A DNA stretch of 64,000 bases, taken from NCBI RefSeq assembly GCF_013369485.1, contig NZ_JABWEB010000005.1:62001-126000 (forward strand). Direction: 5' to 3'. The notes below the pieces were generated by a model. It was not told where the DNA came from. It made no database searches and worked only from the letters and a program-made list of their open reading frames with translations. Shown here one piece after another: positions 52,141 through 61,917 of this stretch (positions are counted from its first letter, which is position 1; each line of letters opens with the position of its first letter). Source of the DNA: Massilia sp. BJB1822 (lineage in GTDB: Bacteria > Pseudomonadota > Gammaproteobacteria > Burkholderiales > Burkholderiaceae_D). The position numbers and the translations under genes were made by a program.

Positions 52141-53683
52141 CCTGAAACATACGCGGCGCACCGTGCGCTTTGACCAATCGCGTCTGACGATCGAAGATGT
52201 GGTCGATATCGCCCAGGGCCGCGCCGACGCCGCCCTGTCCGACGATCCTGCCTTCCGCGCCATGATCGCGCGCGGCGCCGATTTCCTCGACCGCCTGCTG
52301 CGCGAAGACGGCACCATCTACGGCGTGACCACCGGCTATGGCGATTCCTGCACCGTGACCGTGCCGCCCGAGCTGGTGGCCGACCTGCCACACCACCTCT
52401 ACACCTATCACGGCTGCGGTCTGGGCGAGCATTTCTCGCCGCCGCAAACGCGCGCCATCATGGCTACGCGCCTGGCTTCGCTGAGCAAGGGCTATTCCGG
52501 CGTCAGCGTGGCCTTGCTGGAACAGATCGCGCGCCTGCTGGACGCCGGCCTGCTGCCGCTGATCCCATCGGAAGGCTCGGTCGGCGCCAGCGGCGACCTG
52601 ACGCCGCTGTCCTATCTGGCGGCGGTGCTGTGCGGCGAGCGCGAAGTGTGGCGCGACGGCGTGCAGGTGCCGGCGGCGCAAGCCTTGCAGGAAGCGGGCA
52701 TCGCGCCGCTGCGCCTGCGTCCGAAAGAAGGCCTTGCCATCATGAACGGCACCGCCGTGATGACGGCGCTGGCCTGCCTGGCCTACGACCGTGCCAGCTA
52801 TCTGTCCCGCCTGACCACCCGCATCACCGCCATGGCGTCCTTCGCCCTGGACGGCAACGCCCACCACTTCGACGAAGTGCTGTTCTCGGTCAAGCCGCAT
52901 GCGGGCATGCAGCAGGTGGCGGCCTGGCTGCGCAGCGACCTGCCGACCACGCAGTGGGAACGTAATGGCAAGCGCCTGCAGGACCGCTACTCGATCCGCT
53001 GCGCGCCGCATGTGATCGGCGTCTTGAGCGATGCACTGCCTTTCTTCCGCAGCGCCATCGAGAATGAACTGAACAGCGCCAACGACAATCCCATCATCGA
53101 CGGCGAGGGCGAGCGCGTACTGCACGGCGGCCACTTCTACGGCGGCCATATCGCTTTCGCCATGGACGGCATGAAGAACGCCGTCGCCAATCTGGCCGAC
53201 CTGCTGGACCGCCAGATGGCGTTGCTGGTCGATAGCCGCTACAACCACGGTCTGCCGGCCAATCTGTCGGGCGCCACCGGCGTGCGCGCCGCCATCAACC
53301 ACGGCCTGAAGGCGCTGCAGATCAGCTCCTCGGCCTGGACCGCCGAAGCGCTCAAGCTAACCATGCCGGCGTCGGTCTTCTCGCGCTCGACCGAATGCCA
53401 CAACCAGGACAAGGTCAGCATGGGCACCATCGCCGCGCGCGACTGCCTGCGCGTGCTGGAACTGGTGGAGCAGGTGGCCGCTGCCTTGCTGATTACCGTG
53501 CACCAGGGCGTGTGGCTGCGCCTGCGCCACAACCCGGAAGCGGGGCTGCATCCGCAACTGGCGCAGATGCAGGAACTGCTGGCGGCCGATATCGCCGCCG
53601 TCGAGGAAGACCGCCGTCTGGACCCGGAACTGCGCGTGCTGCTGGCGCGCATCCGCAATCAGGAGTGGGAGCTGTATGCGTAA
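52127..53683 (+). CDS. aromatic amino acid ammonia-lyase (HAL/TAL/PAL family)
   Basis: A 518-residue enzyme with the self-forming MIO cofactor from Ala154-Ser155-Gly156 (VGASGDLTPL) and the catalytic Tyr loop GVTTGYGDSC. It deaminates an aromatic amino acid to give the arylacrylate starter of the polyene, presumably coumarate from tyrosine. The residue pair that selects the substrate (His-Leu in TAL, Phe-Leu in PAL, Ser-His in histidase) aligns with Tyr94-His95, so the specificity cannot be read with confidence. No hut genes are nearby. Confidence 0.9.
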   Translation: MHLADLKHTRRTVRFDQSRLTIEDVVDIAQGRADAALSDDPAFRAMIARGADFLDRLLREDGTIYGVTTGYGDSCTVTVPPELVADLPHHLYTYHGCGLGEHFSPPQTRAIMATRLASLSKGYSGVSVALLEQIARLLDAGLLPLIPSEGSVGASGDLTPLSYLAAVLCGEREVWRDGVQVPAAQALQEAGIAPLRLRPKEGLAIMNGTAVMTALACLAYDRASYLSRLTTRITAMASFALDGNAHHFDEVLFSVKPHAGMQQVAAWLRSDLPTTQWERNGKRLQDRYSIRCAPHVIGVLSDALPFFRSAIENELNSANDNPIIDGEGERVLHGGHFYGGHIAFAMDGMKNAVANLADLLDRQMALLVDSRYNHGLPANLSGATGVRAAINHGLKALQISSSAWTAEALKLTMPASVFSRSTECHNQDKVSMGTIAARDCLRVLELVEQVAAALLITVHQGVWLRLRHNPEAGLHPQLAQMQELLAADIAAVEEDRRLDPELRVLLARIRNQEWELYA

Positions 53684-54107
53684 ATCGCCCGCCAGCCGCT
53701 GGTCGGCCGAAATCGAAATGCAGGTCCAGTTCTTCGACCTGGACCCGATGGAAATCGTCTGGCATGGCCGCTATGTCAAATACCTGGAGATGGCGCGCTG
53801 CGCCTTGCTCGACAAGATCGGCTACAACTATGTGGAGATGAAGGCTTCCGGCTATGCCTGGCCCATCATCGACATGCACTTGCGCTATGCCGCGCCGGCC
53901 ACTTTCGGCCAGGTGCTCAAGCTGCGCGCCGACATCGTGGAATGGGAAAACCGCCTGAAGATCGAGTATGTGATCAGCGACGCCGCCAGCGGCAAGCGCA
54001 TCAACCGCGCCAGCACCACGCAGGTGGCGGTGGATATCGCCACGGGCGAGATGTGCTTCGTCTCGCCGCCCGTGCTGTTCGAAAAACTGGGAGTGCAAGC
54101 GCCATGA
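53676..54107 (+). CDS. apeK: hotdog thioesterase of the APE cluster
   Basis: A 143-residue 4-hydroxybenzoyl-CoA-type thioesterase. QFFDLDPMEIVWHGRYVKYLEMAR is the family's catalytic segment, with the Asp and His expected for hydrolysis. It may release the finished chain or clear stalled ACPs. It overlaps the ammonia-lyase by 8 bp and the LolA-like gene by 4 bp. Confidence 0.87.
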   Translation: MRKSPASRWSAEIEMQVQFFDLDPMEIVWHGRYVKYLEMARCALLDKIGYNYVEMKASGYAWPIIDMHLRYAAPATFGQVLKLRADIVEWENRLKIEYVISDAASGKRINRASTTQVAVDIATGEMCFVSPPVLFEKLGVQAP

Positions 54108-54706
54108 AAAAAATCGTATTGAGCGCCGTGCTACTGGCGGCCAGCGCGCTGGCGCAGGCCGCCGCGCCGGTGGCGAAGATTCAGGCCATGTTGGCCAAGC
54201 CGGACGTGCTGTGCGGCCGCTTCGACCAGACCAAGCATCTGGCGGGCATGAAAAAGCCGCTGGCCTCGAATGGCCGTTTCTGCGTGGTGGCCGGCAAGGG
54301 CATCCTGTGGCGCACGCTGAAGCCTTTCCCAAACACCCTGCGCCTGACGCGCGACGAGATCGTCCACTTCCAGGGCGAGCGCGTGGCCATGCGCCTGGAG
54401 GCGAAGAACGAGCCGGTGGTGCGCATGATTAACAGCGTACTGTTCTCGCTGCTGGGCGGCGACCTGGCCCAGCTGGACAAGCTGTTCGAAGTCGACGGCA
54501 CGGCCGATGCGGCCAGCTGGCAGGTGGCGCTCAAGGCGCGCGAGCCGGGCCTGGCCAAGGCCATCGGCGCCATCAGCCTGGAAGGCGGCGCCTACGTGAA
54601 AAACATCGTCATGAATGAAGCCAGCGGCGACAAGACGGTGATCGTCTTCTCTGCCATGCAGACCAGCGCGGCGGCCCTGACGGCGGAAGAGGCGGCGCTA
54701 TTTTGA
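54104..54706 (+). CDS. apeL: LolA-like periplasmic carrier of the APE cluster
   Basis: A 200-residue periplasmic protein: signal peptide (ending AQA, about residues 1-19), then a LolA/LppX-like half-barrel domain (FDQTKHLAGMKKPLASNGRF is typical). It probably ferries the lipidated polyene across the periplasm, as LolA does lipoproteins. The ATG overlaps the thioesterase stop (ATGA) and the stop overlaps the exporter start. Confidence 0.87.
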   Translation: MKKIVLSAVLLAASALAQAAAPVAKIQAMLAKPDVLCGRFDQTKHLAGMKKPLASNGRFCVVAGKGILWRTLKPFPNTLRLTRDEIVHFQGERVAMRLEAKNEPVVRMINSVLFSLLGGDLAQLDKLFEVDGTADAASWQVALKAREPGLAKAIGAISLEGGAYVKNIVMNEASGDKTVIVFSAMQTSAAALTAEEAALF

Positions 54707-57063
54707 GCAAGTCCCGGCAATTCGCGCTGCTTTGGCTGCTGGCGGCCAGCCTGCTGCTGGGCCATAACGCCTGGCTGTGGCTGGGCAAGCGCATCGTGCC
54801 TGATACCGACATCCTGGCTTTGCTGCCGGTGCAGGAACGCGACCCGGTGCTGCAGCAATCCTTCCTGCATATGGTCGATGCGGCCCAGCAGCGCGTGGTG
54901 GTGCTGGTCGGCGCGCCCGATTGGGACGACGCCAAGCGCGCCGCCGCCGCCTACCGCGCGGTGCTGGCGCGCCAGCCCGGCATGTTCGAGTCCACACCGG
55001 TCAACGAGAAAACCCAGGACGATTGGCTGGCCCTGTTCCAGCGCCACCGTCTGACCCTGTTGACGGCCGCGCAGGAAGCCCAGTTGCGCGAACAGCCCGC
55101 CCAGTTCTGGCAGGAGGCGGCGCTGGGCCGCATGTACAACGCTTTCGGCGGCCCCAAACTGGGCAGCTGGCAGGACGATCCTTTCGGCCTGTTCGCCGGC
55201 TGGGTGCAGGAAAGGGCGCAGGAGACGCCGGTGCGTCCACGCGACGGCCAGCTCTTCGTGGCCGACGCCCAGCGCCAGTACGTGCTGCTGCCGATGACGC
55301 TGAAAGTGCCGGCCTTCTCCATCACCGCCCAGAAAACTGTGCTGCCCTTGCTGGAGCAGGCCGGCGCCGCCGCGCGCCAGGCCGTGCCGGGCGTGGAGCT
55401 GCTGCCGGCCGGCGTGATCCTGCATGCGGCAGCGGCCAGTGCGCAGGCCGAATCCGAAATGTCCACCATCGGCATCGGCTCGCTGATCGGCATCGTGCTG
55501 CTGACCTGGCTCAGTTTCCGTTCGCTGCGGCCGATTCTCCTGATCCTGCTTTCCATCGGCATCGGCTGCCTGGGCGCGATCTCGGTGTGCTGGCTGCTGT
55601 TCGGGCGCATCCACTTATTGACCCTGGTGTTCGGCGCCAGCCTGATTGGCGTGGCCCAGGACTATGGCATCTACTTCCTGAGCAACCGCATGGCGGCCGA
55701 TCCGGCCCTCGATTCGCGCGCGCTGCTGAAGCGCCTGATGCCCGGCCTGTCCCTGACCCTGCTGGCGGCCGTCATCGGTTATATGGGCCTGGCCTTCACG
55801 CCTTTCCCCGGCCTGCGCGCCATGGCCGTGTTTTCGGCCTGCGGCCTGGTTTTCGCCTGGCTGACGGTAGTGTGCTGGTTCCCGGCCCTGATCGGCGGCG
55901 CCACCCTGCGCGCCGGCGCGCTGGCACGCGGCTACGGCAATCTGCTGCCGCGCTGGCCGCTGCTGCGCCTGAAGCGCGGCACCGTGCTGGCCGGCCTGGC
56001 GCTGGTTGTGCTGGCGGGAGCTGGCATCGCCCGTCTGCAACCGAACGACGATATCCGCCTGCTGCAAAACTCGCCCAAGCAGCTGGTGGCCGACCAGATC
56101 AAGCTGGGCAAGCTGCTCGACGCGCCGACGCCGGTGCAGTACTACCTGGTGCGCGGCGCCAGCGAGGAAGAGGTCTTGCAGCGCGAGGAAACGCTCAAGC
56201 AGCGCCTCGACGCGCTGATCCCGCAGGGACTGATCGGTGGCTACCAGGCCATGTCGAACTGGGTGCCTTCGCTGCGCACGCAGGCGGCGCGCCGCGCCCT
56301 GCTGGAAGAAAAGCTGCTGGCGGCCGATGGTCCGCTCAAGGATGTTGCCGTGCAGGTGGAGGAGGACGCGGCCTGGGTCAAGGCCACGCGCGAACGCGCC
56401 CTGGCCGCCGCCGCGCCGCTGCGCATGGACGCCTTCCTGGCCGCGCCATCGAGCGAGCCATGGCGCCATCTGTGGCTGGGCAAGGTGGAGGGCGGTTATG
56501 CCAGCATCGTCGCCCTGCGCGGCATGAACTATTCGGGCCTGCCGCGCCTGCGCAGCGCCGCCGACGGCCTGCAGGGCGTGCAATGGGTGGACAAGGTCGG
56601 CGAGATTTCCTCGGTGCTGGGCCGCTACCGCGCCAATATGGCCTGGGTGGTGGGTGCCGCCTATGTGCTGGTGTTTGCGCTGCTGTTCCCGCGCTACCGT
56701 GGCCGCGCCTGGCGCGTGCTGGCGCCGACCGCGCTGGCCAGCGTGATCACGCTGGCGGCCCTGGGCTGGGCGGGACACAGCCTGCAGCTTTTCCATGTGC
56801 TGGCGCTGATGCTGCTGCTGGGCGTGGGCGTCGATTACGGCATCTTCATGCAGGAGCATCCCGACCGGCGCGACCGCACGCCCTGGCTGGCGGTGGGCCT
56901 GTCGGCCGCCAACACCATCCTGTCTTTCGGCTTGCTTGGCCTGAGCCACACGCCGGCCTTGCAGGCCTTCGGCCTGACCATGCTGCTCGGCACCCTGGGC
57001 GTATGGCTGCTGGTGCCTTGTTTTGGAATTGCAAAGGAATATGACGATGCCGCAAAGGCTTGA
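54703..57063 (+). CDS. apeM: MMPL/RND-family exporter of the APE cluster
   Basis: A 786-residue inner-membrane transporter with about twelve helices in two halves, each with a large periplasmic loop (about residues 35-240 and 420-615). GVAQDYGIYFLSNR and GVGVDYGIFMQEH in the helices after the loops are the matched MMPL motifs with the proton-relay Asp-Tyr pairs. The start is a TTG that overlaps the apeL stop (TTGA). It should export the polyene lipid to the periplasmic carrier. Confidence 0.9.
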   Translation: MSKSRQFALLWLLAASLLLGHNAWLWLGKRIVPDTDILALLPVQERDPVLQQSFLHMVDAAQQRVVVLVGAPDWDDAKRAAAAYRAVLARQPGMFESTPVNEKTQDDWLALFQRHRLTLLTAAQEAQLREQPAQFWQEAALGRMYNAFGGPKLGSWQDDPFGLFAGWVQERAQETPVRPRDGQLFVADAQRQYVLLPMTLKVPAFSITAQKTVLPLLEQAGAAARQAVPGVELLPAGVILHAAAASAQAESEMSTIGIGSLIGIVLLTWLSFRSLRPILLILLSIGIGCLGAISVCWLLFGRIHLLTLVFGASLIGVAQDYGIYFLSNRMAADPALDSRALLKRLMPGLSLTLLAAVIGYMGLAFTPFPGLRAMAVFSACGLVFAWLTVVCWFPALIGGATLRAGALARGYGNLLPRWPLLRLKRGTVLAGLALVVLAGAGIARLQPNDDIRLLQNSPKQLVADQIKLGKLLDAPTPVQYYLVRGASEEEVLQREETLKQRLDALIPQGLIGGYQAMSNWVPSLRTQAARRALLEEKLLAADGPLKDVAVQVEEDAAWVKATRERALAAAAPLRMDAFLAAPSSEPWRHLWLGKVEGGYASIVALRGMNYSGLPRLRSAADGLQGVQWVDKVGEISSVLGRYRANMAWVVGAAYVLVFALLFPRYRGRAWRVLAPTALASVITLAALGWAGHSLQLFHVLALMLLLGVGVDYGIFMQEHPDRRDRTPWLAVGLSAANTILSFGLLGLSHTPALQAFGLTMLLGTLGVWLLVPCFGIAKEYDDAAKA

Positions 57064-57637
57064 ACTCTTGCCGAGCGCGCGCCGCGCTGTTGCCGCCGCC
57101 GGCCTGCTGGCGGCCGTGCTGCTGGCCGGCTGCGCCACCACGCCGCCGCCGGCTGCCCGCCTGGGCCTGAAGCTGGCGCCGCAGGCGCTGGGCGAAAGCA
57201 TCAGCGTGCAGCAGCATTTGCGCGTGGAGCGCAACGGCCGCAGCGACGAACTCGATGTGGCGCTGGAAGTCGATGCCGCGCATATCGAGCTGGTGGGCCT
57301 GGCCCTGGGCCAGCGCGTGCTCTCGCTGAGCTACGACGGCAGGGACATGAAGACCTGGCGCCACCTGATGCTGCCGGCCCAGGTCAAGGCCGAAGACGTC
57401 TTGGAGGACGTGCAGCTGACCCTGTGGCCGGCCGCCGCCCTGCGCGCCGCGCTGCCTGCTGGCTGGCAGATCGAGGAGGATGCGCAGCGCCGCATCTTGT
57501 CGCTGAACGGCGAAACCATCATGCGCATCGATTACAGCGCGCCGCAGCGCTGGCTTGGCACCGTGGTGCTGGAAAATCTGCGCTACAAATATCGCCTGAC
57601 CATCGAATCGGCGCCGGCCGAGGAGGGCCAGCCATGA
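57047..57637 (+). CDS. apeN: DUF3261 lipoprotein of the APE cluster
   Basis: A lipoprotein of 196 residues: lipobox LLAGC with Cys29, then a LolB-like DUF3261 beta-rich domain to the end. With the LolA-like and MMPL proteins it would complete a private route to the outer membrane. The ATG at 57047 is preferred because AAGGA lies 8 nt upstream; an ATG at 57041 is nearly equivalent. It overlaps the exporter by 17 bp. Confidence 0.84.
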   Translation: MPQRLELLPSARRAVAAAGLLAAVLLAGCATTPPPAARLGLKLAPQALGESISVQQHLRVERNGRSDELDVALEVDAAHIELVGLALGQRVLSLSYDGRDMKTWRHLMLPAQVKAEDVLEDVQLTLWPAAALRAALPAGWQIEEDAQRRILSLNGETIMRIDYSAPQRWLGTVVLENLRYKYRLTIESAPAEEGQP

Positions 57638-58818
57638 GTTTTTATCTGAACGACTGCGGCATTGTCTGCGCCCTGGGCGCCAGCCGCGCCGAGGTGCGCG
57701 CAGCCCTGCTGCGCGGCGCCAGTGGCGTGCAGCCGACCGAACGCTATTCGCCGGGACGCGCGCTGCCGCTGGGGCAGGCCGCAGTGGCCGAATTGCCTGC
57801 GGTGGACTATTTGCCGCGCGCCCAGCGCAGCCGCAACAACCAGCTGGCGCTGGCTGCGCTGGCCCAGATCCGGCCGGCCGTCGATGCGGCTATTGCGCGT
57901 TATGGCGCCGACCGCGTCGGCGTGGTGCTGGGCACCAGCACGTCAGGCATCGCCGAAACGGAGCTGGCCTTGAAAACCATGCAGGAGCAAAGCGCCTTGC
58001 CGCCGCAATTCCATTACGGCCAGCAGGAAATGGGCTCGCCGGCCGGCATGCTGGCGGCTGAACTGGGCATGAGCGGACCGGCCTACGTGCATTCCAGCGC
58101 CTGCTCATCGAGCGCCAAAGCCATGGCCAGCGCGGCGCGCCTGATCGCCATGGACTTGTGCGACGCTGTCGTCACCGGCGGCTCGGACAGCCTGTGCGGC
58201 TTTACCGTGGCCGGTTTTTCCGCGCTCGAATCGGTCAGCACCGAACGCTGCAACCCGCTCAGCGCCAAGCGCAAGGGCATCAATATCGGCGAGGGCGCGG
58301 CCCTGTTCCTGATGAGCCGCGAGCCGGCCGCCGTCGCCCTGTGCGGCTGGGGCGAGTCCTCGGATGGCCACCATATCTCGGCACCCGATCCTTCCGGCGC
58401 GGGCGCCAAGCTGGCCATCGGCCAGGCCTTGCAGCGTGCCGGCCTGGAGGCGGGCCAGATCGACTACATCAACCTGCACGGCACCGCCACTCCGCAGAAC
58501 GATGCGATGGAAGCGGGCGTGGTGGCGGACCTGTTCGGTGCCGCCGTGCCGGTCAGCTCCACCAAGCCGCTCACCGGTCACACGCTGGGCGCGGCCGCCG
58601 CCATCGAAGCGGCCCTGTGCTGGCTGCTGATGCAGGACGATAACCCGCAAGGCCATCTGCCGCCGCAGTTGTGGGACGGCGAGGCCGATCCTGCGCTGCC
58701 GGCGCTGAACGTAGCCGCACCGGGCGCCAGCCTGGGACGGCCGCTGCGCCGGGTGCTGAGCAATTCCTTTGCCTTCGGCGGCTCGAATGCCGCTCTGGTG
58801 CTGGGGAGGACGGCATGA
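57634..58818 (+). CDS. apeO: beta-ketoacyl-ACP synthase (elongating)
   Basis: A 394-residue type II ketosynthase with an intact triad: Cys157 in HSSACSSSAKA, His in HGTATPQND and His in LTGHTLGAA. It would pair with the chain-length factor ApeC for repeated malonyl condensations. The start at 57634 overlaps the lipoprotein stop (ATGA), and the stop overlaps the next gene. Confidence 0.92.
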   Translation: MSFYLNDCGIVCALGASRAEVRAALLRGASGVQPTERYSPGRALPLGQAAVAELPAVDYLPRAQRSRNNQLALAALAQIRPAVDAAIARYGADRVGVVLGTSTSGIAETELALKTMQEQSALPPQFHYGQQEMGSPAGMLAAELGMSGPAYVHSSACSSSAKAMASAARLIAMDLCDAVVTGGSDSLCGFTVAGFSALESVSTERCNPLSAKRKGINIGEGAALFLMSREPAAVALCGWGESSDGHHISAPDPSGAGAKLAIGQALQRAGLEAGQIDYINLHGTATPQNDAMEAGVVADLFGAAVPVSSTKPLTGHTLGAAAAIEAALCWLLMQDDNPQGHLPPQLWDGEADPALPALNVAAPGASLGRPLRRVLSNSFAFGGSNAALVLGRTA

Positions 58819-59291
58819 GCATGCCCGCATTCCGCAGCCTGGTGCCGCACGCCGGCCCCATGGCCTTGCTCGACCGTGTGCTGGAGGCGGACCAGGAAAG
58901 CCTGTGCGCCGAAGTGGCGATCCGCGCCGACAGCCTGTTCTACGCTGACGGTGGCGTGGGCAGCTGGGTCGGCATCGAATACATGGCGCAGGCAGTGGCG
59001 GCCCACGCCGGCTATCTGGCGCGCCAATGCGGCGAGGCGGTCAAGCCCGGCTTCCTGCTTGGCTCGCGCCGTTATACCACCACCAGTCCCTTGTTCGCGC
59101 TGGGCGCTGTGCTGCACGTGCGGGTGCGGCAGGTGCTGCGCGGCGAGAATGGGCTGGCGGCTTTTGAATGCAGCATCGCCGATGGCGGCGCTGTGGGGCA
59201 GGAGGTCTTGGCCAGCGCCACGCTGACCGTGTTCCAGCCCGAGGATGTAAATGAATTTCTGCAAGGATTATCGAATGGGAATGCAGCATGA
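58815..59291 (+). CDS. apeP: 3-hydroxyacyl-ACP dehydratase-like hotdog protein
   Basis: A 158-residue hotdog-fold protein with LVPHAGPMALLDRVLEAD and WVGIEYMAQAVAAHAGYLAR, the pattern of the ApeP dehydratase group. With the ApeI-like domain at the end of the ligase fusion it should form the dehydratase that creates each double bond. The ATG at 58815 overlaps the apeO stop (ATGA). Confidence 0.9.
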   Translation: MSMPAFRSLVPHAGPMALLDRVLEADQESLCAEVAIRADSLFYADGGVGSWVGIEYMAQAVAAHAGYLARQCGEAVKPGFLLGSRRYTTTSPLFALGAVLHVRVRQVLRGENGLAAFECSIADGGAVGQEVLASATLTVFQPEDVNEFLQGLSNGNAA

Positions 59292-60034
59292 GCGAGCATA
59301 AGAAAAACGAGAATAAAAGCGTCTTGGTGACTGGATCTTCGCGTGGCATCGGCAAGGCCATAGCGCTGCGCCTGGCGCGCGACGGTTTCGACGTGGTGGT
59401 GCATTGCCGCAGCCAGCGCGCCGAAGCCGATGCGGTGGCGCAGCAGATCACCGACCTGGGCCGCGCCGCGCGCGTGCTGCAGTTCGACATCGGCGACCGC
59501 GATGCGGCGGCTGCCGCGCTGCAGGCCGATATCGCGGCGCACGGCTGCTACTACGGCGTGGTGTGCAATGCCGGCGTGGCGCGCGACAACGCCTTCCCGG
59601 CCATGAGCGGCGAAGATTGGGACATCGTGCTGCAGACCAATCTGGACGGCTTCTACAACGTGCTCAATCCCCTGGTCATGCCGCTGGTACAGCGCCGCAA
59701 GCCGGGCCGCATCGTCACCCTGGCTTCGGTTTCCGGCCTGGTGGGCAACCGCGGCCAGGTCAATTACAGCGCGGCCAAGGCGGGCATCATCGGCGCCACC
59801 AAGGCGCTGGCGCTGGAACTGGCCAAGCGCGCCATCACCGTCAACTGCGTGGCGCCCGGCCTGATCGACACCGATATGACCGAAGATCTGCCGATGGATG
59901 AAGTGCTGAAGATGATCCCGGCGCGCCGCGTCGGCACCGCCGATGAAGTGGCGGCAGCCGTCAGCTTCCTGGTAGGCGAAGAAGCCGGCTACATCACGCG
60001 CCAGGTCATTTCCGTGAACGGAGGCCTGGCATGA
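59288..60034 (+). CDS. apeQ: 3-oxoacyl-ACP reductase
   Basis: A 248-residue short-chain dehydrogenase. VTGSSRGIGKA is the NADPH loop, CNAGVAR the structural motif and Tyr-x3-Lys in NYSAAKAG the catalytic pair. FabG-like, it reduces the beta-keto group in each cycle. 4-bp overlaps join it to both neighbours. Confidence 0.93.
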   Translation: MSEHKKNENKSVLVTGSSRGIGKAIALRLARDGFDVVVHCRSQRAEADAVAQQITDLGRAARVLQFDIGDRDAAAAALQADIAAHGCYYGVVCNAGVARDNAFPAMSGEDWDIVLQTNLDGFYNVLNPLVMPLVQRRKPGRIVTLASVSGLVGNRGQVNYSAAKAGIIGATKALALELAKRAITVNCVAPGLIDTDMTEDLPMDEVLKMIPARRVGTADEVAAAVSFLVGEEAGYITRQVISVNGGLA

Positions 60035-61266
60035 AGCGCCGCGTCGCCGTCACCGGCATGGCCGGCATCAGCCCGATCGGCAACGATTGGCCGGCCATCC
60101 GCCAGCGCCTGGGCGAATACCGCAACGCCATCGTGCGCATGGATAGCTGGGCCGATTACGAGGGCTTGAATACCCAGCTGGGCGCGCCCGCCGCACCCTT
60201 CGAACTGAGCGAACGCTTCAACCGCAAGAGCATGCGCAGCATGGGCCGCGTGGCCCTGATGGCGACGCGCGCCACCGAACTGGCCCTGGCAGATGCCGGC
60301 CTGCTCGATTCGCCGCTGCTGCAAAGCGGCATGATGGGCGTGGCTTTCGGTTCCTCGGCCGGCACGCCCAGCGCCATCGGCGACTTCGGCCGCATGATGG
60401 AGGAGCGCAGCACGCGCGGAATCAACGCCACCACCTATATCAAGATGATGGCGCACACGGCGCCGGTGAATATCGGCGTCTTCTTCGGCGTCACCGGCCG
60501 CGTGATCACCACCTCCAGCGCCTGCACCTCGGGCAGCCAGGGCATCGGCTACGCCTACGAGGCGATCAGCTCGGGCAAGCAGACCGCCATGATCGCCGGC
60601 GGCGCCGAGGAGCTGTGCGCCACCGAGGCGGCGGTGTTCGACACCCTGTTCGCCACCAGCACCCGTAACGATGCGCCGTCCACCTCGCCGCGCCCTTACG
60701 ACCAGTCGCGCGACGGCCTGGTGATCGGCGAGGGTGCCGGCTGCCTGATCCTGGAAGAGATGGAGCATGCCCAGGCGCGCGGCGCCACCATCTATGCCGA
60801 GCTGGTTGGTTTCGGCACCAATAGCGACGGCTGCCACGTGACCCAGCCCAATGCCGCCACCATGCAGCAAGCCATGCGCCTGGCGCTGGAAGACGCGGAC
60901 CTGCCGCCGTCGGCCATCGGCTATATCAATGGGCACGGTACGGCCACCCAGCATGGCGATATCGCCGAATCGCAAGCCACTTTGCAGATGTTCGGCGGCA
61001 GCGTGCCGATCAGCTCCTTGAAGAGCTATATGGGCCACACCCTGGGCGCCTGCGGCGCGCTGGAAGCATGGATCAGCATCCAGATGATGCGCGAGGGCTG
61101 GTTCGCGCCCACCGTCAACCTGGACAGCGTGGACCCGCAATGCGCGCCGCTCGACTACATCGCGGGCGAAGGCCGCCGCATCGAATGCGACTATGTGATG
61201 TCGAACAATTTCGCCTTTGGCGGCATCAATACCTCGCTGATCTTCAAGCGTTATACCAGTTCCTGA
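60031..61266 (+). CDS. apeR: beta-ketoacyl-ACP synthase
   Basis: A 411-residue FabF-like ketosynthase with Cys165 (TSSACTSGSQG), His in GHGTATQHGD and His in YMGHTLGA. It is the second complete ketosynthase of the cluster and probably performs the first condensation on the aryl starter or extends short intermediates. It is the last of the overlapping pathway genes; 37 bp follow before the next gene. Confidence 0.92.
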   Translation: MKRRVAVTGMAGISPIGNDWPAIRQRLGEYRNAIVRMDSWADYEGLNTQLGAPAAPFELSERFNRKSMRSMGRVALMATRATELALADAGLLDSPLLQSGMMGVAFGSSAGTPSAIGDFGRMMEERSTRGINATTYIKMMAHTAPVNIGVFFGVTGRVITTSSACTSGSQGIGYAYEAISSGKQTAMIAGGAEELCATEAAVFDTLFATSTRNDAPSTSPRPYDQSRDGLVIGEGAGCLILEEMEHAQARGATIYAELVGFGTNSDGCHVTQPNAATMQQAMRLALEDADLPPSAIGYINGHGTATQHGDIAESQATLQMFGGSVPISSLKSYMGHTLGACGALEAWISIQMMREGWFAPTVNLDSVDPQCAPLDYIAGEGRRIECDYVMSNNFAFGGINTSLIFKRYTSS

Positions 61267-61303
61267 AGTACCGCTTCAACTACAAGAGAGAAAGGCAACA
61301 ACA

Positions 61304-61903
61304 ATGAAAAAAAACCTGAGCACCGCGCTAATTGCATGCAGCCTGCTGGCCATGGCCCTGCTGCAAGGCTGCGCCACCAAGATCAAGGCATCGACCAACC
61401 AGAATCCCGCCCCAACCGAGAGCTTCAACAAGTTCGGTCGCATCGAAGTGAAACACGCCGCGTTCAAGCCGGGCTATCACGGCCACGCCGCGGCGCTGAG
61501 CAAGATCGACGAGAATATCCAGAACGATCTGAAAGCCAAGCTGGCTCAGTGGAATAGCGGCGCGGCAAATGAGCGCACCCTGATCATCGAGCCGGTGGTC
61601 GAACAGCTCTCCTTCAAGAGCATCACCAAGCGCGTCTTCCTCGGCCCCATGGCGGGCAGCTCGGGCGTGCTGGTGCGCATGAACATCCGCGACAGCCAGG
61701 GCAAGCTGATCGCCACTCCCGAATTCTTCCAGCGCGCGGCGGCCTTCTCCGGCGGCTTCACGCTGGGCGTGCAGGATAACCTGATGCTGACGCGCGTGGC
61801 CAACCTGGCCAGCAGCTATGTGATCGCCAACTATGATGCAGCCGTGGGCGGCCCGACCGGCGCCGACGAGCCAGCCATTGCCGAGCAACACCCATCCAAC
61901 TGA
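61304..61903 (+). CDS. putative outer-membrane lipoprotein (DUF4410-like)
   Basis: A 199-residue lipoprotein: signal peptide with lipobox LLQGC (Cys23), then a domain with LIIEPVVEQLSFKSITKRVFLGPMAG and VRMNIRDSQGKLIA that recalls DUF4410. The tail is short and acidic. It lies in line with the APE operon and is preceded by GAGAGAAAGG, but it is not a standard APE biosynthetic gene. Function unknown. Confidence 0.72.
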   Translation: MKKNLSTALIACSLLAMALLQGCATKIKASTNQNPAPTESFNKFGRIEVKHAAFKPGYHGHAAALSKIDENIQNDLKAKLAQWNSGAANERTLIIEPVVEQLSFKSITKRVFLGPMAGSSGVLVRMNIRDSQGKLIATPEFFQRAAAFSGGFTLGVQDNLMLTRVANLASSYVIANYDAAVGGPTGADEPAIAEQHPSN

Positions 61904-61917
61904 AAGAGGAAAACAAG

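Noticed and set aside
52127..53683. Histidine ammonia-lyase of histidine catabolism (hutH)
   Set aside because: No hutU, hutI, hutG or hutC gene is near, and the gene is embedded by overlaps in the aryl polyene operon.
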